This document shows positions 12,907 to 22,950 of a stretch of 35,287 nt of DNA, piece after piece. Numbering within the stretch: the stretch's first letter is position 1; every line of letters starts with the position of its first letter. The position numbers were made by a program, and so were the translations under genes. Source of the stretch: Chara braunii (Eukaryota; Streptophyta; Charophyceae; Charales; Characeae); assembly GCA_003427395.1 (NCBI GenBank), contig BFEA01000102.1, positions 691,155 through 726,441 on the forward strand, in the 5' to 3' direction. The notes under the pieces were generated by a model that saw only the letters and a program-made list of their open reading frames with translations, did not search any database and was not told the DNA's origin.

Positions 12907-13260
12907 TTATTCATTGAGTGAATTATACTTGCGATATTTGGTGTATGATTTCTTCATCCAGAATCCAGAGGCTCCAACAAGTTCAAGGTCGAAGGGCGTG
13001 ATAATCAACAGAGACGAAAACATTCCAAAAAGAACGAAGACAACTCCAAGGGTAAGGAAGGAGTAGTCGTATGCACGGAAGGGGACGCAGAAGGGGGCGG
13101 TGGTTAGGGAGCCGAAGGTATTGGATGGAGTATCTTGTGGGAATGCGGATCCCACCGGCTACAATAACATCTGCACCTATGGCAAAATCAGATCCCCGTT
13201 GCCAACGCTACTCCAACAATTTTTGCGCCACCAATGGCGCATTCAATGTAGATGCAGCCA
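12907..13260 (-). pseudogene. Possible last exon or remnant of a membrane-protein gene
   Basis: On the minus strand a frame open to 12907 contains a convincing membrane segment (FLTLGVVFVLFGMFSSLLI, about 23 hydrophobic residues with its continuation), then a polar tail FDLELVGASGFWMKKSYTKY ending in a basic/polar stretch and a stop. ATAAAC follows within a few bases and could serve as a weak polyadenylation signal. Upstream, a glycine/alanine/valine-rich stretch in neighbouring frames (ALATG, GADVIVAGGI) could be another membrane segment separated by frame changes or an intron. No family was recognised. It may be a host exon, a decayed gene or chance; it is the only stretch here that looks like a non-transposon protein. 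Confidence 0.3.
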
Positions 13261-13843
13261 TATTAGTCGAATTATTACCCTCCTCCTCCTTATGGATGTC
13301 GGGGTATGTGGAATCCTCTGAGCGCACATGCGAGCTCCATCAGCTAACAAGTTCCCGGAGCCCGGGCAACGTGCACAGTTTACAAACGAGCACTTGAAGT
13401 TAATCGAGAAGTCGAAGACGAGGGATGTGATCAAGGAAGGGAAGAAGAAAGACAAAGGGGAATCCTGCTAAGCGATCATGCAAGTGGGAGGCAGGCGAAA
13501 GGATGTAGCAACATGGATAGCAACAAGGAGACAATCAAATCATGGATCTCAAGTATATTCGGATCCTCATTGAAGAAGATATCACAAAAAAATAATGAAC
13601 TGGAGAAAAAAAAACTTGTGTTAAATATTGATCCTCATTGAAAACGGACGAGCTAGACAAACTGATCGATAGAGAGGGTTGTGCTATTGTGCAGATCGGT
13701 CCCGCACGAGGACCATCCCGGTTGCATCACGCAGGATTTTGGCATTCCGGATGCGTGGCGTTTAGGAGCAGTGTCGCTCCGGTCGAGTATGCAAGTAATA
13801 CCTCTCACGAGTTCCTACGACAGGATAGAATGAGGGCGTAGAC

Positions 13844-14730
13844 ATGGAAAAAAACTCAGAAGGTGAAGACGAAGGGGCGCCACCACAACATTTATCCATG
13901 GAATAAAAACTAGTCGCCATTGAAGAATGGTTGATGGGAAATTTGAAAGCGAAACATGACCCCCTCACCGATGAATTCTGGGACAAGACATACCTAGAAT
14001 TGTTCCCTATGCTTGACACGAGCGCCTCACTTAAAAACGTACTGGAAAAGGGGCTGTAGTCTGGGGTGAGGTGGACGGAAGCATGGCACAGATTAACGAC
14101 AATAGTTTTTGCACGATTCCAACCACCACATGCAGCAGCAACAAAAGAAACAAAAGAAACAGAACAGAATGGAGACGGGGCCGAAACAGAGAATGAACAC
14201 GAACGAAGGACACATGACCCCCAAAACTGCAACAACCAGTCCCACCACCGGGCCCGGACCCTCCAGACCTGGATGAGGACGGGCCACTGGACCTGGTGCG
14301 GAAAAGAAAACTCAGACAACTGGTTGAGATGGGTTGTGATTCTGGCCCGCTATCGCAAAACGCCATGCTGCTTATCCGGTGCGGAAAAAAAATGAGAAAT
14401 GGGAGGTGGGCTTGTCTCCGGAGGAAAATGGCAAACAGGGGAGTGTCACGCTACAAGGTTGGTCGTCCATTTGGGATGTCCCACATTACTGATTCTTTAC
14501 GGCCAGGAGCACAGGCCAGAGCCACGATCACAACAGGCCCCAACAAAATAGCGCAGAGGGATGTCTATATACAATACGACCCAACCAAGGAAGCAGGCAT
14601 GAGATGGCACACTTGCGCCCAAATGCTGAACCTACAAATGGTCAAGATTGGACACAGCGACACCTGGACCGAACAGGATGTCCAGAGATGTTTATGTGCT
14701 CTCCTTAGACAGGGCCAGGACTGGGACTAG
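13844..14730 (+). pseudogene. LINE ORF1 remnant
   Basis: ORF1 proteins of LINEs bind element RNA. A single frame runs from the ATG at 13844 (MEKNSEGEDEGAPPQHLSME) to about 14390, broken by in-frame TAA (about 13904) and TAG (about 14057). It reads EEWLMGNLKAKHDPLTDEFW and LFPMLDTSASLKNVLEKGL, then a Glu/Thr/Asn-rich charged stretch. A frame change leads to 14296-14730 (QARATITTGPNKIAQRDVY, ending CALLRQGQDWD). No CCHC knuckle or RRM is obvious. The role is inferred from position just upstream of the endonuclease; an upstream open frame at 13638-13841 may belong to it too. Confidence 0.5.
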
Positions 14731-14778
14731 GACCAACTGCCATGGACCCGCCTGTAAGGAAATAATTCAAGGGGCAAT

Positions 14779-15609
14779 ATGAACGATGCAAGCAAGATAG
14801 ATCCAGTCAGGGCAGTGTACGGGAAAGACCGCATTTGGAATCAATGCAGGAGAGCAGCTGATTTGGACCTACGCTCCTTGAGTGTGAACGGCCTGGCCTC
14901 CTGCAAACCGGAGAAACAAAATGCAATCCGGGACTTGATGAAAGAAGTGGCGGGTAGAAACTGGCCAGATATAGTCTGTGTCCAGGAAACACACCTGATG
15001 GACACCCCAGAGCACAACCGCACTCATAAAATGATCTGGCCATACCAAGCCTTCAGGGCCCACGCCCCGAAACCAGGAAGCGTTAGGGTGGCCATTTGGA
15101 TCCCCCCTGAGTCCCGGGCAGACCCGGTCCACTGGGTGGCGGACCAGGAGGACGGTCGGTGGGTGTCTGTCCTAGTTACACTGGAAATCGAAATTGTATG
15201 TATAATGTGTATCTACGCCCTCAACACGGTAAGCGAGAGAAAAATTTTCTTTGAGAATATTAAAGCGCAAATACCGGAAGGGGTTCCGGTCATTATAGTA
15301 GGGGACTGCAACGCAGCCCCAGACCGATGGATGGACAGATGGCGGACACCTTCCCCGGCGGATGAGCGGATGATAAACGATCTACGTCTCTCACTAAAAA
15401 TCTTCGACTCCTTCCGGAAATTGAATCCAAACCCAAGATTTTATTCATGTTTGCAGAAGACGGGAACCGAAAGCCAGTCGAGATCCAGGATTGACCTAAT
15501 CCTCATCTCAGAAGATATGGGGGGATCGCTGCTTTTAGCAGCAATCTTACTTGCAAGCCCATACCCGGGCCTTGATCACAAAATGTGCACGGTCATTCTA
15601 TCCTTTTGA
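14779..15609 (+). CDS. LINE ORF2 N-terminus: AP-type endonuclease domain
   Basis: A 276-residue frame with a full set of exonuclease-endonuclease-phosphatase landmarks: SVNGL (Asn37), CVQETHL (Glu70), VGDCNAAPD (Asp176, Asn178), SRIDLILIS (Asp239) and LDHKM (Asp266-His267). In LINEs this domain nicks target DNA to prime reverse transcription. The frame begins 48 bases after the end of ORF1 and stops at the end of the domain, where an intact ORF2 would continue into RT. So this is the surviving N-terminal part of a broken ORF2, not a separate gene. All metal-binding and catalytic positions visible to me are preserved. Confidence 0.85.
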   Translation: MNDASKIDPVRAVYGKDRIWNQCRRAADLDLRSLSVNGLASCKPEKQNAIRDLMKEVAGRNWPDIVCVQETHLMDTPEHNRTHKMIWPYQAFRAHAPKPGSVRVAIWIPPESRADPVHWVADQEDGRWVSVLVTLEIEIVCIMCIYALNTVSERKIFFENIKAQIPEGVPVIIVGDCNAAPDRWMDRWRTPSPADERMINDLRLSLKIFDSFRKLNPNPRFYSCLQKTGTESQSRSRIDLILISEDMGGSLLLAAILLASPYPGLDHKMCTVILSF

Positions 15610-15639
15610 AAGAAACCCGATTGGGGACCGGGCTTTTAC

Positions 15640-17655
15640 GTAACACCTTCATTTTGCAACAAAAAACCTTTCAGAGCTACATTACGAACTGCTGGAAGTA
15701 CTAGCACATGCAAAAGCAGCACTTCCAGCAGGCAATAGTCTGGTTTAATAACGGACTATTCTATCTAGGTAAGAAATGTCAAGAATATTCTAAATTGTTA
15801 GCAGTCAGAAACATCAACAGGTAATGGAAATACACCAACAACTGCACCAACTTGAACAACTTGAGCACCAGGACCAGCCTAACGACACCCAAAATTTACA
15901 ATCAGAAAAATTATCAGAGATACAAGCACTGAGACAACGACTCCAGACCTTCGCCACACAACGCTAGGAAGGAACACGGATAAGAGGACGACTGACAAGG
16001 TACCAAACAGAAGGATGGGTTTCAAAAGGAATTCTGGGAGACCTTCTGGACTCAGATGGCCCTAGACCTCATGGAGTTCTATCAACAGGTGTGGGAAACA
16101 GGGAGAATGGGGGAGTTGGTGGGGCAGTGAGTTCTCACTTTGCTACACAAAAAGGAAGATAAGATAGACATTTGAAACTACATGTCAATAACCTTGCTCA
16201 CAGTCGTCTATAAAATGTTAGCGAAGGCCCTAGCAAACCTAGCTCCCGGTCCTGAAAGATATTATCCATCTGACGCAAATCGGGTTTATCAAAGGGCACA
16301 GGATCCAGGATAACATACTATTGGTTGATGAACTACTTCAAAATAACAAAACAGGACAAACAAAATGCAGCCGTGGTCTTTATAGACTTCGAAAAAGCCT
16401 ACGACCACGTGGACTGGCTATTCCTAGACAAATGTATGGAAAAAATGATCATAGGGCCAATTTTCCGACGCTAGACCGAAATACTACATCACAACGCAAC
16501 CACGTGTGTCCAAGTCAATGGAAGGATAGCCCCACCCTTCTTGCTGCAGCGGTCGGTTGGCACCCTTCCTGTTTATAATTGTGATGGAGGCATTGGCAGC
16601 GAACCTCCGTGCCAACAAGGGCAGATCTCGGCCATCCCAGAAGAAGCAATCCGATTTGTTCGATGTTTGCGGACGATCTAACACTCATGGTCGATGCAAC
16701 CACAACAAACATGGAAGAGATCAGGCGATTATTCGACCGGTTCACAACAGTCTCAGACATGACTGTCAACTGGGGAAATGAAACCCTGGGATGGTGGAAC
16801 CACCATCAAGGGGCACGTCCCCCCGAGCTCCCACAGGTCAAGTGGCTCCCGGAGACGGCCCCGGTTAGGGTGTTGGGAATCATGCTAACGGCACTAGGTA
16901 AGCCTGCATCGAATGACGAATGGATCCTAAAGCCCGCTCTAGAGAAGCTGGCCCACTGGAGAGACCGTCACACCTCCCTTATCGACAGGGCACTCGCGAT
17001 CAACAGAGTGATACTGGCGGCCCTCTGGTACAAATCTGCAATCTGGGCCCTCAGCAAGGAGGTTGTTCTCTCACTAAAGCGGCAGGTAACAACCCTGCTA
17101 TGGAGAGGTAACAAAGAACTCCCAAATGTGATTAGCAGGGTAGCCTGGCATTCGGTGATCCAACCTAAGGACAAAGGGGGCCTGGGGATCCTAGACCCGG
17201 ATACCCAGATCAAGGCATTAACAATTCAACGGATCCGGAGACTGCTTTTCACCCAACACCTCCCATGGCATGCCCTTGTTGTGGAACAAATAGCTAGACT
17301 CGCCCCACAGGCACCACAGGAAGTTAACCCACTAACCTGGCTGGAAGACCTTTGCTGGACAGTGCCACGGTCCCGTCGTAACGGGCGAGTTCCGTGCCAA
17401 GACACAACCCGCTCGGATCTGGTCAGGGACGACTTCAGGGCCCGTGTTTTGAACGCCTGGCGCCAACTTCCGCTACCCGACAAACCCCCACCAACTAGGT
17501 GGGAAGAGGTGGCACGCCAACCCCTTTTTGGGAACAGAAGGATAACAGACCGGTACAACAGAGTGTATTGCAGTTCAAGCACTCCATGGAACAGTTGGGT
17601 CAAAAAAGGCATAACCATAATAAAAGATATATGGGATACACGAGTGGGAAACTGA
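15640..17655 (+). pseudogene. LINE ORF2 linker and reverse transcriptase remnant
   Basis: From about 15820 to 15966 a glutamine-rich coiled segment (EIHQQLHQLEQLEHQ, EIQALRQRLQTFATQR) is the usual endonuclease-RT linker. RT pieces then appear in changing frames: HKKEDKIDI and VVYKMLAKALAN near 16150-16230, FIDFEKAYDHVDW (motif A, from 16379), LFIIVMEALAANLR near 16570, and FADD (16666-16677). The FADD frame stays open to 17655 and holds the RT thumb and following region (WRGNKELPNVISRVAW, PKDKGGLGILDPDTQIKAL), which are typical of plant LINE RTs. Stops and frameshifts before FADD show that no full enzyme can be made. Confidence 0.85.
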
Positions 17656-17661
17656 AAATCT

Positions 17662-18892
17662 GTGCAGCGACGAAAGACTACACTAAAGTATTGTCACAAA
17701 GTTGAAGAGCACATCGAAACCTTGATTTTGGCTATCCCTCTAGACTGGGTCCGCATCCTGCGCAAAGGACCATGGCTAACAGAAGGGGACTGGGTAGCAG
17801 CCCTGGGCGATCTGGAGAGTGTAGGCAATGTGGTAGAGGTACGAACGGACGAAACCCTGATCAATCTCTTCCACATTGGTAAGGACAATGTGCTCACCCG
17901 GTACACCCCAGACGTGGTGAGATGGTGGAGAAACTCTGATCTGCACAGGATCCGTGTGCTACAGGACGAAGATGTGCGGATCGCATACCAGCCAGACACC
18001 CCCGTGGTTGAGCTCCCCTTTGATCCTGAGGAGTGGCAGTGGTCCCCCCCGTGAAAACGCAGATCCGGGGAGAACCTAATGCTGCACACCTGAACGGTGA
18101 AGGCTACCTACCCTCTGCTGCGACCAAAAGTAACGAGCGCTACCGTGGTGTAAGTCGTGCCACACCGCCTTCCCCTCCCGCAGAATCCCGGAAACCATAG
18201 AGCATATATCCATGCAGTGTCCGGGGGCCGTGCTTACATGGCGATGGTGGGATAGAATCTGGACATAGTTGGCCATTGACTCTAACTGGCCATGGGACTG
18301 GAGAACCATATTATGCGAGGCATGGTCCTCCCCCACTGACAATACTTTTGAAAACAATTTGTTTAAGTTAAGGAGGAGAGCAGTCATGTGGGCCCTCTGG
18401 AGAAAACGCTGTATCCATGCAATAGAGGGGGTCCGCATAGCTGGGGAAGAGGTAACAAACACGATAAAACAGTACATCCAACAAGAACTCAGGGTAGAGT
18501 GGCAAAAAGTCAGAAAACAACTTGACCTGTTTCATACAACAAAAGACATAACACAAGCAATTCAACAATTTTCGGGGGACTGGTTGGGCAGTGAGAACGG
18601 GGGTTGGATCGCATTCGTCCGATGGACAATGAACCCGCCCAGGAATGCAACCAGAACGAGTTCCGGAGAGACTACTCCATCAGCTTCAGAGACTGGACTC
18701 GGTGGGACAGGAGATCCTGCTGCGACCACCCACAAATTTTCCCGATCCATTCCCACCCCACCAGCTGGCAATGGTCGACATGCAATGGTACAGTCCAGAG
18801 TGAGAAAGGCCTCAGGCAACAACACATGGAAGGTATCGGTGGAAGTAACCGCTAGGAAAACATGTGAGATCCGGCGGTCTGATACAGACTGA
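17662..18892 (+). pseudogene. LINE ORF2 C-terminus with zf-RVT-type zinc domain
   Basis: Downstream of RT, the frame 17662-18054 continues the C-terminal region (LDWVRILRKGPWLTEGDWV, DVVRWWRNSDLHRIRVLQDE). Then, near 18145-18215, CKSC followed by ETIEHISMQC gives CX2C...HX4C, the zinc-binding domain found after RT in many plant LINEs. The tryptophan-rich stretch TWRWWDRIW and an in-frame TAG at 18266 follow, and the same frame runs on to 18892 (FKLRRRAVMWALWRKRCIHA). The tail is Thr/Ser/Gly-rich. Assignment rests on position and the zinc motif; the tail function is unknown. Confidence 0.75.
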
Positions 18893-19235
18893 AGAGGAGG
18901 CGGTATGAAGAGACCTCAAGGGCAATCAATGCTAGCATGCTGTCTGCTGTACAACAGGTTTGTTTTTCAAAAAAGGAGTTTTATGAGGACAGACATAGAC
19001 AGGGGGGATGCTCAGTAGGGCTAGGTTGATGAAAGGGCTCCAAAAAGGGAAGGGTGACACTAGCAGCTCCATGGGTCAAAGGAGTCTCGGGATGAGACAA
19101 TAAGGACCATAGCCTTAGGAAATACCAAACAACAATCCCAGTGTTACAAGATGTAATAATGGGACGCTGGACCCGGTTTCCACTAGGTGCCGCTCCCCAC
19201 CAATAGATGCAGCAGCCCATAAGATAAGCCCTCAA
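18893..19235 (+). other. LINE 3' UTR with family motif
   Basis: Non-coding sequence after the ORF2 stop. Bases 19161-19206 (starting GGGACGCTGGACCC and ending CTCCCCACCAATAG) match 32337-32382 closely, where the motif sits between a LINE zinc-domain remnant and an A-rich tail. This places both in one LINE family. The tail beyond about 19210 is not shared. Confidence 0.6.
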
Positions 19236-19602
19236 TTCTGACGGCTACTGCCCATGTACGAGAGATTTTACATGCGGTCGCCAAGGTGGATCAACCTAGG
19301 GTGTTTCTCGTTCGTTGTAGCATAGAGGGTACGTACGGCTAACTCCCAAATCGGACCAGTGCATGAATCGGCACTTGGGGCGCTGATCTCCCAAATGTGA
19401 CCCTATGCCAATTAACTTGAATGACCAGTTTAACCACACAATGCTCTTTCTCAATAATCTTGGATTTGAGTGCAACTCGCGCCTAGTCCCTTTTTTCACT
19501 CGTTCCATAACTATCTCGGTACTAGATGGTCAAGCGTCACTTGCGAGGCTTATCATAAGCAGCGCAACAACGCTAGCGTCGTCATACAAAGTCACGTAGG
19601 AA
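19236..19602. other. No gene recognised
   Basis: A stretch between the LINE 3' UTR and the CG-rich inverted ends at 19603. Short open frames on both strands overlap and show no domain. Confidence 0.5.
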
Positions 19603-20593
19603 CGTGTTCGGGGCTTTCGTGAAAGCCCGAGCACGTTTGGGTATTCGGCCGAACGCCTCCCAAACATGTTCGGACTAACATATCTTTTTAATGATTTTTT
19701 TAATGTTTTTGTTTTTAACTTTCTAGGTTTTTTATTTTTAACTCGAATTTGGCTAAGAATTCCTAGGCAAAAGTTGTTTGTATTGTCAGTGTGTGTTGTG
19801 CGGTAGCGCAAGTGCTAGCGCTCTTGAGTGTTAGCGCTAGCGCTAGTGCCTCTGAATATTTTTCACTGGAGCGAGCACCTGGGCTATGTGGGGGATCGCG
19901 TTCGTGCAACTACAATTAGTGTTGCGCGGTGCCAAAACCTAGGGTTGGGGTGGCGGATGTTGTGGGTTGAAAAGGCGTGTGGGCGCAGGGTGGGGACTGC
20001 CTTGACGAAGCACTAGAATGGTTTTGCCATATCCTGGTCCCGGTCGGTGTTGGTGTAGCTTGCGAACTCTTCATCCTTGGTTCTTTTCGCTTGGCTCATT
20101 CGTTTGTTGATTGTTTAGTTGCTTTTTGGGTGGAATTATGTTGGTCTTTTTGAGTGTTTAGGGTTGGAGGTGTAGATTTCTGGTTGCGTTTTCCTTTTGA
20201 TGGTTTGAGTTGGTTTGTGTTTTAAAGGTAGGGTTGGCGATGTTAACTAGTGTTAATTAGGGTGTGATATTGCAGGCTAACGGGTGCTCAGCCGCGGTGG
20301 GGTTAATCCAGGGTGGAGAGCCTGGTTCATCCCTGCGGGCCGTGGTTATTGATGTGAGGGACGCTGGGCCCGTTTCCCATCTTGTGATGATATGATAAAC
20401 TCCTTTTTTGTGAAAAAAAAAAAAAAAAAAACACCCTTGCTTGTATTATTATTTTAAATAACATATAGTTTTTTTCAGATTTTTTTTAGAGCTTTTTTTT
20501 TTAAATATATTTTTACGTTCGCGTTCGGAGGGTTTCGGCGCTCGTTTGCGTTCAGTCGTGAACGTTCGGGTTTGGTCACCAAGCGCGAACACG
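19603..20593. mobile_element. Possible inverted-terminal DNA element interrupted by a LINE-like insert
   Basis: The left end (19603 inward) and the reverse complement of the right end (20593 inward) both begin CGTGTTCG and stay loosely alike for about 30 bases, then turn strongly AT-rich. The left end also folds on itself: 19603-19635 is a near-perfect hairpin, and GTTTGGG/CCCAAAC (19635-19665) forms a second. No matching 8-bp target duplication was found (CGTAGGAA against ATGCTACC). The element type is uncertain, and the similarity could be chance between two CG-rich patches. Confidence 0.3.
19785..20436 (+). mobile_element. 5'-truncated poly(A)-tailed retroelement (LINE-like)
   Basis: The segment ends in 19 A residues (20413-20431). 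It is bounded by TTGTTTGTATT (19774-19784) and TTGCTTGTATT (20437-20447), a possible 11-bp target-site duplication with one mismatch, although 5 bases separate the poly(A) from the right copy. GGGACGCTGGGCCCGTTT at 20358 matches the start of the LINE 3' motif at 19161 and 32337. No RT or endonuclease motif is visible in the body, so family membership rests on the 3' motif and tail. Confidence 0.45.
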
Positions 20594-20619
20594 ATGCTAC
20601 CCAACTCTCCAGTTAAGAA

Positions 20620-21588
20620 TGCAATGAACCTAGATCGTGAAGACATTTGTCAGACATTTGTCAACAATGAACCTAGATCGTGAAGACATTTGTCAACAAT
20701 CAAAATCGTGTCCAGATAGAATGAGATGGGGAAACATACACAGACGAAAGAGAGAGAAGGGAGAATAGACTTAGAGGGGAGAAGAAAACAATGCCCACTT
20801 CTGCTTCGGGCTCTCTCCTCGATCGCCACCTCAATAATCAATAATCCGAACACAAATCTGAAGTTTTATCTTAATGTGCCACGTGGCACGTCAACCTATC
20901 ATCATTAGCGGGTTGGAGCAATGTCGATATCAAGAGACCAGGTACGTATCTACAATCGCCCCACAGTCTTGATCTCCTTCCGAGTGATGATGAATCAGAA
21001 CAGCAATGTCAGACACGTAGCCCCGCCACGTCAGCAAGAGTACATGTGGCAGCAACCACATCAGCGGCGGCGCGTGGCAGCTGCCACGTCAGCATGCCCA
21101 GAAGACAATTGTCAGTCAGCCACCATGTCGAGCCAGCAGCATGTCACCGTAGTCGCTCAAGTGTCAGCGTAGAGCCAGTGTCCAGCCAGTATCGCAGCGT
21201 CGCACTAGCGTCGAAGTCAACGCGTGAAGTCAGCATTGACGCAAGACAGAATGTTCTCCCAGCCAGGTAGTCCAGGCTTATGTAGCGTTGATGCGGGGTC
21301 TGGACCCCGGTTGCCGCTTCCCTAAGTCGTCGAGATCTCAAGACAAATGGCGGCTCAGATTTGCTTGAAACCGAATTCCCTGCCGCCTTGATGCTGTCCG
21401 GGTACCTGCGCACAACAAGTGAATGTATCCGACCAAGGGCCTGGGCGTGGTACCTTTGATAGTTGACTTAGACTTTTGACTTTCCTAGGCAGTGCGTGGT
21501 CACAATGCCTGGCGCAGGCGGAGTTTGGCCTGCGTCGTCTGGGCTTCGTTTTGAGGGCCCAGACTGCTGCAGAACACGGGTTACTGCA
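20620..21588 (-). repeat. 3' LTR of element B
   Basis: Matches 28540-29508 over its full length without net indels. In element orientation it begins TGCAGTAACCC and ends GGTTCATTGCA. It contains a palindromic G-box GCCACGTGGC (20878-20887), GCCACGTCAGC sites at 21025 and 21083, two TTGACTT words near 21462 and 21477, and a possible TATA-like CTACATAAG (minus strand, about 21277-21285). Bases about 20640-20700 differ from the other LTR by a local duplication. No clean polypurine tract adjoins the inner edge. Confidence 0.93.
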
Positions 21589-21627
21589 TTCCTGCCGACC
21601 CATTTTCGAGTTCCATCGCAGAAATAA

Positions 21628-22230
21628 CTAAGACTTTATTCCACGTTTATATGCAGGTACAATATTAGGAGCAGTTTCAAGTAATTCTCGTTTACTGAAC
21701 CACCTGTCCTTAGATGGTGCCTGAGATTTGAAACGTACCCTGAACTGCTTCTGGGGTCGTCCACGTCCGCCTGTAGAAAAGTACCCATGCTCTATGATTC
21801 TGTCTACCTCATATCCGTTGTCCATGTCTGGCGGAATCGTAGAAGGTCTGTGTGGGAACTCATTTCCTTCTACATAGGGTAACAATTTGAACGCGTGAAA
21901 GACAGGATACGTTTTGAGGTGAGGGGGAATATCAATTCGATAAGACGGTCCCTCTGCATCCCCAATTACTTTGAGAACTTCCCAGGGTCCAAAATAGACG
22001 GGCAGAAGTTTCGGAGACACATTTTCTTCCAACGAAAACTCTTTGGACTTGACCCAGACTAGATCACCTTCCTTGAATGTTGAGGGTCGGCGATGCTTGT
22101 TAGCTTGTTCAATCATTTGGTCCTGAGCTTTCTTCAGATTGTCCTTTACTTTGTTAATGTCTTCTTGAAACAATACTGCATACTCCCATGTCCCTGGAGG
22201 TAACCTAAGAAACTGGTCCCGTGTTAACAC
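21628..22230 (-). pseudogene. Element B integrase C-terminal region with chromodomain
   Basis: A 200-residue open frame forms the end of the polyprotein. First comes the integrase C-terminal DNA-binding part (FKEGDLVWVKSKEFSLEENV, KLLPVYFGPWEVLKVIGDA, YPVFHAFKLLPYVEG), matching the conserved GDLVWV...L.P.Y.GP..V pattern. Then, at about residues 136-190, a chromodomain-like module reads YEVDRIIEHGYFSTGGRG, FRVRFKSQAPSKDRWFSKRE and LLETAPNIVPAYKR. Chromodomains in this position define chromoviruses and help target integration to particular chromatin. The frame starts after a break in the core domain at about 22240. Confidence 0.88.
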
Positions 22231-22251
22231 ATCAATGGGACACTTAGGTTT

Positions 22252-22950
22252 TCACCTCTTGTGCAGTGCATTAGGCGTGCACCCTGTAGCGGTATGAATA
22301 CTACTGTTGTATGCACTTGCTATCTTGGGTAAGTTCGTGTCCCAATCAATCTGATCGGGTCTTACATACATACGCAAAAGTTGCTGACACAAACGGTTCA
22401 TCTGTTCACTTTGTCCATTCGTTTCAGGGTGTCGCCCTGACGACATGGTCAATCATGTACCATATGCTTCCATGAGTTTTTTCCATGGCATGCTTGTGAA
22501 CCTGGCATCACGATCAGATACAATGGAGAGAGGAAAACCATACTCGGTCACCCAACGCATCTGAAACTTTTGAATGACAAGTTTTGTTCGCGCTTCTGCG
22601 GGTAAGGGAATGAACATGACATATTTTGAGAAACGATCCACAATAACCATAACTTGACTATTGTCGTTTCGGATTTTGGTGAGGCTCATAAAATCCATCG
22701 AGATAGACTCACCTGGTTCGCTAGGAATCGCTAATGGTTTCAGAAGACCAAGTGGATTCTCGTGTGAAGGTTTATTTCTCTGACACACCAAACATGTACG
22801 AACATAAGTTAGCACGTCCTCCTTCAATCCCGTCCATTCAAAGCGTTCTCTAACCTCAGCGTAAGTTTTCTTAAAACCAAAATGTCCTTCAGTGTCATGA
22901 CATTCCCCGATCAACAAACTTTTAATTTCTTCCTGATGAGGAATACACAA
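22252..22950 (-). pseudogene. Element B integrase zinc and catalytic core
   Basis: Frame 22453-22950 holds the HHCC zinc domain (GECHDTEGHFGFKK, then CLVCQRNK) and the first two catalytic aspartates (SISMDFMSLTK and VSDRDARFTSM). After a stop near 22450 the frame 22252-22452 holds the catalytic glutamate region GRHPETNGQSEQMNRL, and continues through LPKIASAYNSSIHTATGCTP. The DDE residues and all four zinc ligands are present. The lesions are the stop between the second Asp and Glu and the break before the C-terminal region. Confidence 0.9.

Larger units (their letters stand above)
13640..19235 (+). mobile_element. LINE (non-LTR retrotransposon), long degenerate copy
   Basis: The order is ORF1 remnant, AP endonuclease, linker, reverse transcriptase with FADD, a C-terminal CX2C...HX4C zinc domain, then a 3' UTR. 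That is the plan of L1-like plant LINEs. The copy is long but its RT is split over several frames. The 5' edge is uncertain; ORF1-like coding character begins between 13640 and 13844. The 3' edge is placed after a motif (19161-19206) shared with a truncated relative at 32337-32382; no poly(A) tail or target-site duplication was found for this copy. Confidence 0.85.

Noticed and set aside
13762-14366. Minus-strand open frames of 111-185 codons
   Set aside because: They are Phe/Ser/Cys-rich shadows of the charged plus-strand ORF1 remnant of the LINE and show no domain of their own.
14779-15609. A stand-alone host AP endonuclease gene
   Set aside because: It sits between a LINE ORF1 remnant and LINE RT motifs, in the same orientation and normal order, and shows the LINE form of the domain.
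18958-18985. An inverted LINE tail (AAAAAAGGAGTTT against AAACTCCTTTTTT at 20398)
   Set aside because: The match is only about 13 low-complexity bases and is not supported by neighbouring sequence.
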